Positions 26,365 through 34,578 of a stretch of 64,000 bases of DNA are shown piece after piece. The notes beneath the pieces are model-generated. The model searched no databases and had not been told where the DNA came from. It saw only the letters and a list, made by a program, of their open reading frames with translations. Source of the stretch: Miltoncostaea sp963771025 (GTDB taxonomy: Bacteria; Actinomycetota; Thermoleophilia; Miltoncostaeales; Miltoncostaeaceae); the NCBI GenBank assembly GCA_963771025.1, contig CAVYRL010000001.1, positions 806,001 to 870,000 of the forward strand, read 5' to 3'. The first letter of the stretch is position 1, and each line of letters starts with the position of its first letter. The translations under genes and the position numbers were made by a program.

Positions 26365-27801
26365 ATGAGCGAATCACCGGAGGTGCTGATCGTCGGCGGC
26401 GGGTCCGCGGGGCTCTTCTGTGCCCTCGGCCTGGCCGACCGGGCGCGCGTGACGATCGTCGAGGGGGGGCCCGACCCCGGCACCCCGCCGCCGGCCTCCG
26501 TGCCGCACGCGCACCAGTTCGGAGCGGCGATGGACTGGGGCTACTCCGAGGCCGACCGGGCCGTCGGGCTGATGCGCGGGCGCGTGCTGGGCGGCAGCAG
26601 CACTACCAACGCGAGCGCCGCGGTGCGCGGCCAGCCCGCCTCGTTCGACGCGTGGGGCGAGGGCTGGACCTGGGACGACTGCCTCCCCGCGCTGCGCGCG
26701 GTCGAGACCGACGCGCAGTTCGGCGACGCCGACTACCACGGCTCGGATGGGCCGATCCGGATCACGCGCCTCTCCTACGGCCCGATCGACGAGGCCTTCG
26801 CGTCGGCCTGCGCCAGGGCGGGTCACGCCCCCGCGCGCGACCACAACGCCCCTGGCGCGTTCGGCATCGGCCCGTGGCCGACCAACCGCACCGAGGATGG
26901 CGGCCGCATCGGCACTCTGGTGGGCGTCATGCCCCTCCTGCGCGGCCGGGTCGACGTGGTGCCCGACACCATCGCGTTGCGCCTCGAGATCGCCGGGCCC
27001 CGCGTCACGGGGGTGGTGCTGCGCGGACCGGACGGGCACGAGCGCGTCGCGCGTCCCGACCACCTGGTGCTCAGCGCCGGCGCCTACGGGACGCCCGAGC
27101 TGCTGCTGCGCTCCGGCGTGGGCCCCGCGGCCGAGCTCGAGGCCGAGGGCATCGCCGCGGTGATCGACCTGCCCGGCGTGGGCCGCAACCTCCAGGACCA
27201 CCCGTGGGCGATGCTGGACGTGCTCGCCGTGGATCCGCGCGCGCCCGAGGTCCGCCCGGTGAGCGGCGCCCTGCTGCGCTACGGCATCGGCGGCGACGTC
27301 GGCGACGAGGGCCAGGTGTTCCCGTTCCAGACATGGCTCTACGACAGCGCCGCGCCACCGGCGCAGATCTCGGTGGCCACCTCGATCATGGCCCCGCGCT
27401 CGCTCGGCGACCTCCGGATCCGCGGGGGCCGCACTGAGATCCGGCTGCGCCACCTGAGCGACCCGTCCGACCTCGCGCGCCTGGGCGAGGTGGTGCGTCA
27501 CGCGGGCGCGCTGATCGACGACATGGCCGCGGCCGGGGCGGTCACGGTGCCCGCCGACGCGTGGTGGCGCGATCCGGACGCCGACGCCCTGCGCGCGGCG
27601 GCGAGCACCTACAACCACCCGGTGGGCACCTGCGCCATGGGCGACGACGATGACGCCGGGTCGGTCGTGGACCGGCGGCTGCGCCTGCGCGGCCTCGACA
27701 ACGTGACCGTGGCGGACGCCTCGGTGATGCCGGTCATCCCGCAGACCAACACCAACCTGGCCAGCATGATGATCGGGGTCCGGGCCGCCGGGATGGTCTG
27801 A
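26365..27801 (+). CDS. GMC family FAD-dependent oxidoreductase
   Basis: The 478 aa flavoprotein belongs to the glucose-methanol-choline family, which oxidises alcohols with FAD. The dinucleotide motif VLIVGGGSAGLFCALGL is at residues 6-22, followed by VTIVEGG. GRVLGGSSTTNASAAVRG is the family signature 1, and LVLSAGAYGTPELLLRSGVGP is signature 2. The C-terminal YNHPVGTCAMG carries the active-site His and the end NVTVADASVMPVIPQTNTN is conserved. It is a little short for the family (usual 500-600). The substrate is unknown. Confidence 0.92.
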   Translation: MSESPEVLIVGGGSAGLFCALGLADRARVTIVEGGPDPGTPPPASVPHAHQFGAAMDWGYSEADRAVGLMRGRVLGGSSTTNASAAVRGQPASFDAWGEGWTWDDCLPALRAVETDAQFGDADYHGSDGPIRITRLSYGPIDEAFASACARAGHAPARDHNAPGAFGIGPWPTNRTEDGGRIGTLVGVMPLLRGRVDVVPDTIALRLEIAGPRVTGVVLRGPDGHERVARPDHLVLSAGAYGTPELLLRSGVGPAAELEAEGIAAVIDLPGVGRNLQDHPWAMLDVLAVDPRAPEVRPVSGALLRYGIGGDVGDEGQVFPFQTWLYDSAAPPAQISVATSIMAPRSLGDLRIRGGRTEIRLRHLSDPSDLARLGEVVRHAGALIDDMAAAGAVTVPADAWWRDPDADALRAAASTYNHPVGTCAMGDDDDAGSVVDRRLRLRGLDNVTVADASVMPVIPQTNTNLASMMIGVRAAGMV

Positions 27802-28024
27802 GCCCGCGGGCTCCGGGCGCGTCGCGGGGCCCTCGCTCGGCAGGAACCTCGCCGTCCACGGCAAACCTCCCTGACACGGGCCGCCGCCCGCACGTCGCGC
27901 ATCCGGGAGGTGTGAGATCGGCACGCAGGTCGCATCAGCACGTCGTCGTCGCCCCGCCGGGCGCTCGAAGGGCAGGGGGCCGGCAGGCGATGCACAGACC
28001 CGCGAGCTCGCCGGGCTCGCTCTC

Positions 28025-30325
28025 GTGGCCCTCGGGATCTTCCTGGGTGTCTCACTGTTCCTCGGATTCGGAGCCGGACCCTTCGGGAAGTGGCTCGAGG
28101 AAGGTCTGCGCCTGCTCATGGGTCAGGCGGTCGCGCTGGCGCCGGCGATCTTCATCGCCCTCGGAATCGCGCTGATCCTCGACCACCCGATCCTGGCCGC
28201 GCGCCCCATGCGCCTCGGCCTGGCGATCGGCGCGGCGGCGATCCTGATCGCGCTCGCCTCGGAGACCCTCGGGCTCGGGGGCGCGCCGCGCGAGGCCTGG
28301 TTCGACTCCGGCATCAGCGACCGGGGCGGCTACATCGGCGAGGCGGGGTACTGGGCGACGAGCCACACCATCGGCAGCTTCGGGACCGCGCTGCTCATCG
28401 CGGTGGGTCTGGTCGCCGCTGCCGTGCTCATCTCGGGCGCGTCCCTCGGCCTTGCGGTGCGCCGTGGCGGCGAGGGCGCGGCGGTCGCCTCACGCAGCGT
28501 CGGCCGCGGTGTCGCGACCGCCTCGGTGAGCGCCATCCGCAGCAGCCAGAAGATCCGCGAGCGACTCGACGCGATCGAGCCGCCCACGCTGATCGGGCGC
28601 CGCACGCCGACGTCGGCGCCGTCCCACTCCCTGGTCGACGGGGCCGACAACTTCCCCGACCTCTTCGGCGCCCGCGGGGACATGCCGCCCTCGCCCGCGC
28701 TCGGCCCGGACGACACCGGTCCGCTGGTCGACGAGGCACCCGCCCGTGCCGCGGCCGTCGCCCCGGCGGCGGGTCCCGGGCGCACTGGTCAGCTGGACCT
28801 CGGCGACGAGGCGCCCGAGCTGGAGCCGGTGTTCGCGCCCAAGCCCGCCACACGCGGCCGCAACGGGGCCTACAAGCGCCCCTCGGCGAGCCTCCTGCGC
28901 CGCTCCAGCGGCCCCACCAGCCAGCCGGAGGACATGATCCGGCGCACCAGCACCATGCTCGAGGAGGCCCTGGGCCACTTCGGCATCGAGGCCACCGTCT
29001 CGGACACGGTCAGCGGACCGCGGGTCACGCGCTACGAGCTGCAGCTCGCGCCGGGCACCAAGGTCGGCCGCATCACCGCGCTGCGCGACGACCTGGCCTA
29101 TGCGCTGGCGGCCCGCGAGGAGCTGCGCATCATCGCGCCGATTCCGGGCAAGCAGGCCGTCGGCGTGGAGGTCCCGAACCCCGAGGCCTCGCTGGTCACC
29201 CTCGGTGACATCACCCGTGAGTTCCCGGCCCACGCCGGCCCCCTGATGGCGTGGCTGGGCCTCGATCTCGGCGGCAAGCCGGTCTACATCGACCTGGCGC
29301 GAATGCCCCACCTGCTGATCGCCGGCTCCACCGGCACCGGCAAGAGCGTGTGCCTCAACGCCCTGCTCGCGTCGGTGCTCCTGCGCTCCACGCCGGACGA
29401 CCTGCGGATGATCCTGATCGACCCGAAGAAGGTCGAGCTCAACCACTACGAGAGCATTCCCCACCTGCTCACGCCGGTGGTCACCAACATGAAGGACGCC
29501 GCCGCGGTGCTCTCCAACATCGTGCGCGAGATGGAGACCCGCTACGAGCTCATGGGCATGCAGCGCGCCCGCAACCTGCGCGACTGGAACGACATCCGCG
29601 TGGCGGCCGGCGAGAAGCCGATCCCGCATGTGCTGGTGCTCATCGACGAGCTCGCCGACCTGATGATGGTCTCGCCCGCCGAGGTCGAGGACTCGATCAT
29701 CCGCCTCGCCCAGAAGAGCCGCGCGGTCGGCATCCATCTCGTGCTGGCCACGCAGAGGCCGTCCGCAGACGTCATCACCGGGATGATCAAGGCCAACGTC
29801 CCCTCGCGCATCGCCTTCGCGGTGTCGTCGCAGGTGGACTCCCGGGTCGTGCTCGACGCCGGCGGCGCGGAGTCGCTGCTCGGCCACGGCGACATGCTCT
29901 TCCGTCCCGTGGGCACCTCGCGTCTTCAGCGTCTCCAGGGCGCCTACGTCAGCGAGGAGGAGATCCTCGCGATCACCGACCACTGGCGGGCCCAGGGCAA
30001 GCCGGAGATGCGCAAGGAGCTGATGGAGCGCCCCGAGGTGGTGGACGACCCGCTCGACTCGGACGCCGACGACATGCTCGAGGGCGCCATCGAGATGGTC
30101 GTTCAGCAGGGCACCGCGTCGGTCTCGCTGCTCCAGCGCCGGCTCGGAGTGGGCTACGCGCGCGCCGGCCGCCTGGTGGACGCGATGGAGCGCCTGGGCG
30201 TCGTCTCGGGACACGAGGGCTCCAAGCCCCGGTCCGTCCTGGTGGGCCCGGGCGACGTGGATCGCATCCTCAACCGCGCGCCCCTGCCGGGCGACGACGA
30301 GCTCGAGGTCGGCGACCCCGAGTAG
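28025..30325 (+). CDS. ftsK: DNA translocase FtsK
   Basis: FtsK pumps DNA through the closing septum and is anchored in the membrane. The protein has about four N-terminal membrane helices (to about residue 145), a low-complexity linker, and a motor with Walker A IAGSTGTGKSVCLN, Walker B HVLVLIDELADLMM and LATQRPSADVITGMIKANVPSRIAFAVSS. A C-terminal gamma winged helix (ASVSLLQRRLGVGYARAGRL) reads KOPS sites. GTG 28025 is the only standard start in frame, but it cuts into the first membrane helix. The frame stays open upstream to 27875 and encodes a basic segment typical of FtsK, so translation probably begins near 27917 at a nonstandard codon. The 27802-27900 region shows only a 12-base palindrome (27801-27812). 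Confidence 0.95.
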   Translation: MALGIFLGVSLFLGFGAGPFGKWLEEGLRLLMGQAVALAPAIFIALGIALILDHPILAARPMRLGLAIGAAAILIALASETLGLGGAPREAWFDSGISDRGGYIGEAGYWATSHTIGSFGTALLIAVGLVAAAVLISGASLGLAVRRGGEGAAVASRSVGRGVATASVSAIRSSQKIRERLDAIEPPTLIGRRTPTSAPSHSLVDGADNFPDLFGARGDMPPSPALGPDDTGPLVDEAPARAAAVAPAAGPGRTGQLDLGDEAPELEPVFAPKPATRGRNGAYKRPSASLLRRSSGPTSQPEDMIRRTSTMLEEALGHFGIEATVSDTVSGPRVTRYELQLAPGTKVGRITALRDDLAYALAAREELRIIAPIPGKQAVGVEVPNPEASLVTLGDITREFPAHAGPLMAWLGLDLGGKPVYIDLARMPHLLIAGSTGTGKSVCLNALLASVLLRSTPDDLRMILIDPKKVELNHYESIPHLLTPVVTNMKDAAAVLSNIVREMETRYELMGMQRARNLRDWNDIRVAAGEKPIPHVLVLIDELADLMMVSPAEVEDSIIRLAQKSRAVGIHLVLATQRPSADVITGMIKANVPSRIAFAVSSQVDSRVVLDAGGAESLLGHGDMLFRPVGTSRLQRLQGAYVSEEEILAITDHWRAQGKPEMRKELMERPEVVDDPLDSDADDMLEGAIEMVVQQGTASVSLLQRRLGVGYARAGRLVDAMERLGVVSGHEGSKPRSVLVGPGDVDRILNRAPLPGDDELEVGDPE

Positions 30326-30358
30326 AGACGTTTCCGCCATCGGGTTGCGGTTCGTCTC
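30325..30358 (+). terminator. Hairpin after ftsK
   Basis: GAGACG (30325-30330) pairs with CGTCTC (30353-30358), and inside it CCGC (30334-30337) pairs with GCGG (30347-30350). The first base is the last base of the ftsK stop codon. Confidence 0.45.
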
Positions 30359-30368
30359 CGCGCTGGGC

Positions 30369-30403
30369 TAGGGTCTCGCCCCGAGCAGGGCTTTTCCTGC
30401 TCG
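30369..30403 (+). promoter_or_regulatory. rodZ -10 box followed by a 5' stem-loop
   Basis: TAGGGT (30369-30374) is a candidate -10 box. The expected transcription start falls at the base of a perfect 8 bp hairpin, CGAGCAGG and CCTGCTCG with a 6-base loop (30382-30403). The rodZ ATG is 11 bases after the stem and has no Shine-Dalgarno sequence. The hairpin may protect the 5' end or be an operator. Confidence 0.4.
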
Positions 30404-30413
30404 TCCATAACCC

Positions 30414-31214
30414 ATGTTCGAAATCGGAAACACACTCCGAGAGGCACGCCTGCGTCGAGGGTTGGACATCCTCGATTGCGAGGCCGAGACCAAGATCAGG
30501 GCGAAGTACCTCCGGGCGATGGAGGAGGAGCAGTTCGACCTCATGCCGTCGCCCACATATGTGCGGGGTTTCCTTCGCACATACGCGGACTTCCTCGATC
30601 TGGACGGCCGGCTGGTCCTCGACGAGTACGAGTCGCGCTTCGGCGCCTACAGCCTCTCGCAGGAGGGTGGCGCCCGTCCGGGGCGCTCCGAGTCCGGGGC
30701 CCCGCGGCGCAGCCCGGAGCCGCCCCGCCGTCCCGGTCGCCCGCGCAAGCGCCGGCGCACCGAGGTGCAGCTGCTGTGGCTCGCGATCGGCGGCGTTATG
30801 GCCGTGGCGCTCCTGATCTGGCTCGGCGTCGGCCAGTCCGACACCCAGGCCCCGGTGGCGCCGACCCTGACGACCGGCACCGGCCCGCGCTCCGTGCCCG
30901 CGGTCGTCGAGCCCGACACCGCCTCCACCGAGGCTCCGGCGCGTACCAAGAAGACCCAGGTCGTGCTGGCCGGGATCGGCGTCAACGGCTGCTGGGTGCA
31001 GGTGCGCAGCCGCAACGCCAAGGGCCGCATCGTGTTCGAGCAGATCCTGAAGCCGGGCGACAGCCAGACCTTCCGCATCGCCGAGGCGATCTGGGTCAAC
31101 GCCAGCAACCCGGCCGAGCTGGTGGTGACCGTCGGGGGCAAGGTCACCGACCTCAAGAGCACCAGCGGCGGGACGTGGCTGATCACGCCCACGGGGGCCA
31201 AGAGCCTCGGCTGA
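30414..31214 (+). CDS. RodZ-like membrane protein with helix-turn-helix domain
   Basis: The 266 aa protein has an N-terminal HTH_25 domain (EIGNTLREARLRRGLDI, then AKYLRAMEEEQFDLMPSPTYVRGFLRTYADFL, residues 3-65) and a basic linker. One membrane helix follows (LLWLAIGGVMAVALLIWLGV, about 120-139). After a Pro/Thr-rich stretch comes a DUF4115-type beta domain (about 180-262). This is the layout of RodZ, which links MreB and the elongation machinery, although no mre genes are in the window. Gene order ftsK-rodZ-cinA-recA is common in actinobacteria. Confidence 0.85.
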   Translation: MFEIGNTLREARLRRGLDILDCEAETKIRAKYLRAMEEEQFDLMPSPTYVRGFLRTYADFLDLDGRLVLDEYESRFGAYSLSQEGGARPGRSESGAPRRSPEPPRRPGRPRKRRRTEVQLLWLAIGGVMAVALLIWLGVGQSDTQAPVAPTLTTGTGPRSVPAVVEPDTASTEAPARTKKTQVVLAGIGVNGCWVQVRSRNAKGRIVFEQILKPGDSQTFRIAEAIWVNASNPAELVVTVGGKVTDLKSTSGGTWLITPTGAKSLG

Positions 31215-31242
31215 TCGACCCGGCTCGGACGCGCGCGCGTCG

Positions 31243-32490
31243 ATCCTGGTCACGGGAGACGAGATCCTGCGGGGCCGGATCCGCGAGGCCAACGCGGGCA
31301 TCCTGGCGCGGTCGCTGGAGCGGCGCGGCATCTCGATCGACCGCATCGAGATGGTCGGGGACCAGAGGGAGGCCGTCACGGTCGCCGTCACGCGGCTGCT
31401 GGCGAGCGGCGTGGACCTCCTGTGCGTCACCGGGGGCCTGGGGCCGACCCACGACGACCTGACCATGGAGGCCGTCGCCCTGGCGACCGGACGCGGCCTG
31501 GCGCTCGATCCCGCCGCGCTCGAGATGGTCCGCGCCCGCAGCCTGCTCATCCCCCGCGCCGGCGCCGTGCACCAGGCCCTCCAGCGGAAGCAGGCGTCGC
31601 TGCCGGTGGGCGCGGCGGTGCTGCCGCCGGCGGGCACCGCTCCGGGAGCCGTGCTGGAGCACGACGGCGTCGTGGTGATGGTGCTGCCGGGCCCCCCGTG
31701 GGAGCTCGAGTCCATGTGGGGCGAGGCCCTCACCGCCCAGCCTCTGCTGGCCGGCCTCGTGGCCCGCGCGGGATCCCGCCACGAGAGGGTCCTGCGCGTC
31801 CACGCGGTCCCCGAGTCGGTGCTGGTGGGGGAGATCGAGGGCATCGACCCCGATGCCTGGGACCGGCTGACGGTCGGCATCTGCGCGCGCGACGGCGAGC
31901 TCGAGGTCACCATCCGCTCGGCCGACGAGGACGCCTGGGCGGCCGACGTCCTGGAGAAGCGGGTGGCCGACAGCCTGGGCGACGCGCTCTTCTCGCGCGA
32001 CGGCTCGACGGTCGATGACGTCGTGGGCGACGCGCTGATCGCGGCCGGGCAGACCGTCGCGGTGGCCGAGTCGTGCACCGGGGGAGGGCTCGGCGCGCGG
32101 CTCACCGAGCGCCCGGGCTCCTCGGCCTACGTGCGGGGCGGGGTGATCTCCTACGCGGACGCGGTGAAGGTCGATCTGCTGGGCGTGGACCCCGAGGTGA
32201 TCCGCCTCCACGGAGCCGTCTCGGCCGAGTGCGCCGAGCAGATGGCGACCGGCGTCCGCGACCGGCTCGGGACCGATTGGGGCCTGTCCACGACGGGCAT
32301 CGCGGGGCCCGGCGGCGGCACCGAGGAGAAGCCCGTCGGACTCGTGTACGTGGGCGTCGCGGGACCGTCGGGGGTGTCGCACATCATCCTCACGAGGCGT
32401 GGCGGGGGGCGGGAGGGCATCCGCGCGAGGGCCGTGGCGAGCGCGATGCACCTGCTGCGGATGAGGCTGGCGGCGTCGCCCGGGGAGTGA
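31243..32490 (+). CDS. cinA: CinA family protein (competence/damage-inducible; NMN amidohydrolase type)
   Basis: CinA joins an N-terminal molybdopterin-binding-like domain, which in relatives acts on ADP-ribose, to a C-terminal domain that deamidates NMN. The first part shows ILVTGDEILRGRIREANAG and CVTGGLGPTHDDLT; the second shows AVAESCTGGGLGARL, GGVISYADAVKVDLLGV and STTGIAGPGGG. The reading frame carries these motifs from about 31240, but no ATG, GTG or TTG exists in frame between the stop at 31180 and 31351. Starting at ATG 31351 would remove the first strand and the GDE motif. I give 31243 as where homology begins; the true start is unresolved. recA follows, the usual pairing. Confidence 0.85.
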   Translation: MLVTGDEILRGRIREANAGILARSLERRGISIDRIEMVGDQREAVTVAVTRLLASGVDLLCVTGGLGPTHDDLTMEAVALATGRGLALDPAALEMVRARSLLIPRAGAVHQALQRKQASLPVGAAVLPPAGTAPGAVLEHDGVVVMVLPGPPWELESMWGEALTAQPLLAGLVARAGSRHERVLRVHAVPESVLVGEIEGIDPDAWDRLTVGICARDGELEVTIRSADEDAWAADVLEKRVADSLGDALFSRDGSTVDDVVGDALIAAGQTVAVAESCTGGGLGARLTERPGSSAYVRGGVISYADAVKVDLLGVDPEVIRLHGAVSAECAEQMATGVRDRLGTDWGLSTTGIAGPGGGTEEKPVGLVYVGVAGPSGVSHIILTRRGGGREGIRARAVASAMHLLRMRLAASPGE

Positions 32491-32534
32491 CGCGGGCCGG
32501 CACACGGGCGACGCGCTTCCGTCGTTTCGGGCTA

Positions 32535-32548
32535 CGAACGGATGTTCG
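32535..32548 (+). promoter_or_regulatory. LexA-binding SOS box of recA
   Basis: CGAAC-GGAT-GTTCG is a perfect match to the Gram-positive/actinobacterial SOS box (CGAAC N4 GTTCG). It lies 108 bases before recA and just upstream of a TATGAT -10 box (32569-32574), so LexA would block the -35 region. Confidence 0.85.
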
Positions 32549-32655
32549 CTAACAGCCGAGCGCCGCTCTATGATCCTTCCCAGTCGCCGAGAGGGTCGTC
32601 CCGTCAGGGGCTCCATCGCGGTAGTGATCGAACACACCTCTGAAGGAGGCCCTCC

Positions 32656-33765
32656 GTGGAGAAGCACGAGGCGCTGGGCTCGGCCGTCGCGCAGATCGAG
32701 CGGCAGTTCGGGAAGGGCGCGATCATGAGGATGGGCGATGCGCCCATCGCCGAGATGGACGCCATCCCCACCGGTTCGCTGGCGTTGGACATCGGCCTCG
32801 GCATCGGGGGCATCCCCAAGGGGCGCATCGTCGAGATCTACGGGCCGGAGAGCTCGGGTAAGACGACGATGGTCTACCACCTGATCGCCGAGGCGCAGAA
32901 GCGCGGGGGGCTGTGCGCGTTCATCGACGCCGAGCACTCCATGGACCCGGCCTACGCGAAGAACATCGGCGTCAACGTCGACGAGCTCCTGCTGTCCCAG
33001 CCGGACCACGGTGAGCAGGCGCTCGAGATCGCCGACCTGCTCGTCCGCTCCGCCGCCCTCGACGTCGTCGCCATCGACTCCGTCGCGGCGCTCGTGCCGA
33101 AGGCCGAGATCGAGGGCGAGATGGGTGACACGCACGTCGGCCTCCAGGCCCGGCTGATGTCGCAGGCGCTGCGCAAGCTCGCCGGCAACCTCCACCGCGC
33201 CGGCACGATCTGCATCTTCACCAACCAGCTCCGCGAGAAGATCGGGGTCATGTTCGGATCCCCCGAGACCACCCCCGGTGGTCGCGCGCTGAAGTTCTAC
33301 GCGTCGGTGCGGCTCGACATCCGGCGCATCGAGACGCTCAAGGAAGGCACCGAGGCGGTCGGCAACCGGGCCCGCGTCAAGATCGTCAAGAACAAGGTGG
33401 CTCCGCCGTTCCGGCAGGCCGAGTTCGACATCATCTACGGCGAGGGGATCTCCCACGAGGGCAACCTGATCGACCTCGGCGTCGAGCGGGGGATGGTCCA
33501 GAAGAGCGGGGCCTACTTCTCATTCGGGGACGAGAGGCTCGGCCAGGGGCGCAACGCGGCGCGCGCCTTCCTGAAGGAGCACGGGGAGATCGCCGACCAG
33601 CTCGAGGCGCGCATCCGCGACGACGCGGGAGTGCCGAGCTACCCGAGCTTCGATCCCACGACGGGCGAGGTCATCGAGCCCCCCACCACGAAGAAGGCCG
33701 CCGCGGCGGCGGCCAAGGCGGCAGCGGCCGAGCCCGCGTTGGTGGCGAGCGCCGGCAAGAACTGA
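32656..33765 (+). CDS. recA: Recombinase A
   Basis: RecA pairs homologous DNA and activates LexA cleavage in the SOS response. The 369 aa protein shows Walker A GPESSGKT (residues 63-70), AFIDAEHSMDPAYAKNIGVN, Walker B LDVVAIDSVAALVPKAEIEG, loop L2 with FTNQLREKIGVMFGSPETTPGGRALKFYASVR, and the C-terminal domain. The last 35 residues are Ala/Lys-rich, typical of actinobacteria. One residue is unusual: AEHSMDP, where most RecA proteins have AEHALDP. GTG is preceded by AAGGAGG 6 bases upstream. A LexA box lies 108 bases upstream. Confidence 0.98.
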   Translation: MEKHEALGSAVAQIERQFGKGAIMRMGDAPIAEMDAIPTGSLALDIGLGIGGIPKGRIVEIYGPESSGKTTMVYHLIAEAQKRGGLCAFIDAEHSMDPAYAKNIGVNVDELLLSQPDHGEQALEIADLLVRSAALDVVAIDSVAALVPKAEIEGEMGDTHVGLQARLMSQALRKLAGNLHRAGTICIFTNQLREKIGVMFGSPETTPGGRALKFYASVRLDIRRIETLKEGTEAVGNRARVKIVKNKVAPPFRQAEFDIIYGEGISHEGNLIDLGVERGMVQKSGAYFSFGDERLGQGRNAARAFLKEHGEIADQLEARIRDDAGVPSYPSFDPTTGEVIEPPTTKKAAAAAAKAAAAEPALVASAGKN

Positions 33766-33775
33766 CGGCCGAGAC

Positions 33776-33816
33776 GCGTCCGGGTGGAGAGCGGATGAAC
33801 CGCACCACCCGGACGC
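33776..33816 (+). terminator. Bidirectional terminator between recA and the methyltransferase gene
   Basis: Perfect 12-base arms GCGTCCGGGTGG (33776-33787) and CCACCCGGACGC (33805-33816) enclose a 17-base loop between two convergent genes. Confidence 0.65.
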
Positions 33817-33824
33817 CGGAGAGC

Positions 33825-34508
33825 TCAGCCGGCCCGTCGTGCGACCAGCACGGCGAAGCGGTGATCCTTGAACAGGCAGTCCGCATCGGCGAAGCCCGCG
33901 TCACGCAGCCACGACAGCTGGCGCTCGACGCTCGCGCAGCGGTCCATCCGCATCCGCTCGACGGCCCCATCCCAGTCCTCGAGGCTGGTGCCGAGCTCGA
34001 CCGAGCGGCGTCGATGCCAGTCGGCGTAGAGGTCGTCGAACAGTGCCGTCGGTCCGGCGGCCTGCTCGGCGTTGACGAACACGCCTCCGGGCACGAGGTC
34101 GCGGTGGACGCGCCGGAAGACGTCCGCCTTGGCGTCGTCGTCCAGGTGGTGGATGGCGAGGGCGCTGACCACGGCGTCCCACGGCCCGGCGGGCAGGGCG
34201 TCGCCGAGGTCGGCGGTCACGTAGGTCGCCCTGTCGCCGAGCAGGCCGCGCGCCTGGGCCAGCATCGCCGGGGCGCCGTCGACAAGGGTGAGACGGGCCC
34301 GCGGGTATGCCTGGGCCACCTTGCGGGCGAGGAGCCCGGTGCCGGCGCCCAGGTCGAGCACACGGTCGAGGGGCCTGCCCGCCAGGGCAAGGGCGGCGAC
34401 GGCGGTGCCGTAGAAGTGGTCGTAGGGCGGGATCAGCTGACGGCGCGGGGCCTCGTACCCGGCGGCCTGGGCGTCGAACATCGTGGGGGCGTCCATGTGG
34501 GTGGTCAT
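33825..34508 (-). CDS. SAM-dependent class I methyltransferase
   Basis: This 227 aa protein has a Rossmann methyltransferase fold. Motif I is VLDLGAGTGLLARKV (about 47-61), the acidic end of strand 2 is LTLVDGAPAML, and motif post-II includes DAVVSALAIHHLDDDAKADV. It resembles ubiquinone/menaquinone-type or trans-aconitate-type small-molecule methyltransferases; the substrate is unknown. The start ATG 34508 is chosen because residues before it would lie in the LysR promoter region. The divergent LysR gene, 70 bases away, is the likely regulator. Confidence 0.83.
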   Translation of the reverse strand: MTTHMDAPTMFDAQAAGYEAPRRQLIPPYDHFYGTAVAALALAGRPLDRVLDLGAGTGLLARKVAQAYPRARLTLVDGAPAMLAQARGLLGDRATYVTADLGDALPAGPWDAVVSALAIHHLDDDAKADVFRRVHRDLVPGGVFVNAEQAAGPTALFDDLYADWHRRRSVELGTSLEDWDGAVERMRMDRCASVERQLSWLRDAGFADADCLFKDHRFAVLVARRAG

Positions 34509-34544
34509 GACCCGATGTTCGACGCCGACGTCGCATGGCGTCAA

Positions 34545-34567
34545 ATGATGATTTCGATGGATATCAT
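34545..34567. promoter_or_regulatory. Candidate LysR operator
   Basis: ATGAT and ATCAT are inverted half-sites 13 bases apart in the 70-base gap between the divergent methyltransferase and LysR genes. This local AT-rich patch fits a LysR-type site, and TATCAT at 34562-34567 could be the lysR -10 box. Confidence 0.4.
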
Positions 34568-34578
34568 GCTGCGGCGAC

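Noticed and set aside
27801..27812. AGCCCGCGGGCT palindrome after the GMC gene as a terminator
   Set aside because: It has no loop and could form at most a very short hairpin; I see it as chance in GC-rich DNA.
27912..28175. Small gene starting at GTG 27912 before ftsK
   Set aside because: Its start is only one base from the GGGAGG sequence, its product is Ser/Arg-rich without motifs, and it overlaps the ftsK membrane helices in another frame.
28490..30340. 616-codon minus-strand frame opposite ftsK
   Set aside because: No recognisable motif, and ftsK on the other strand is certain.
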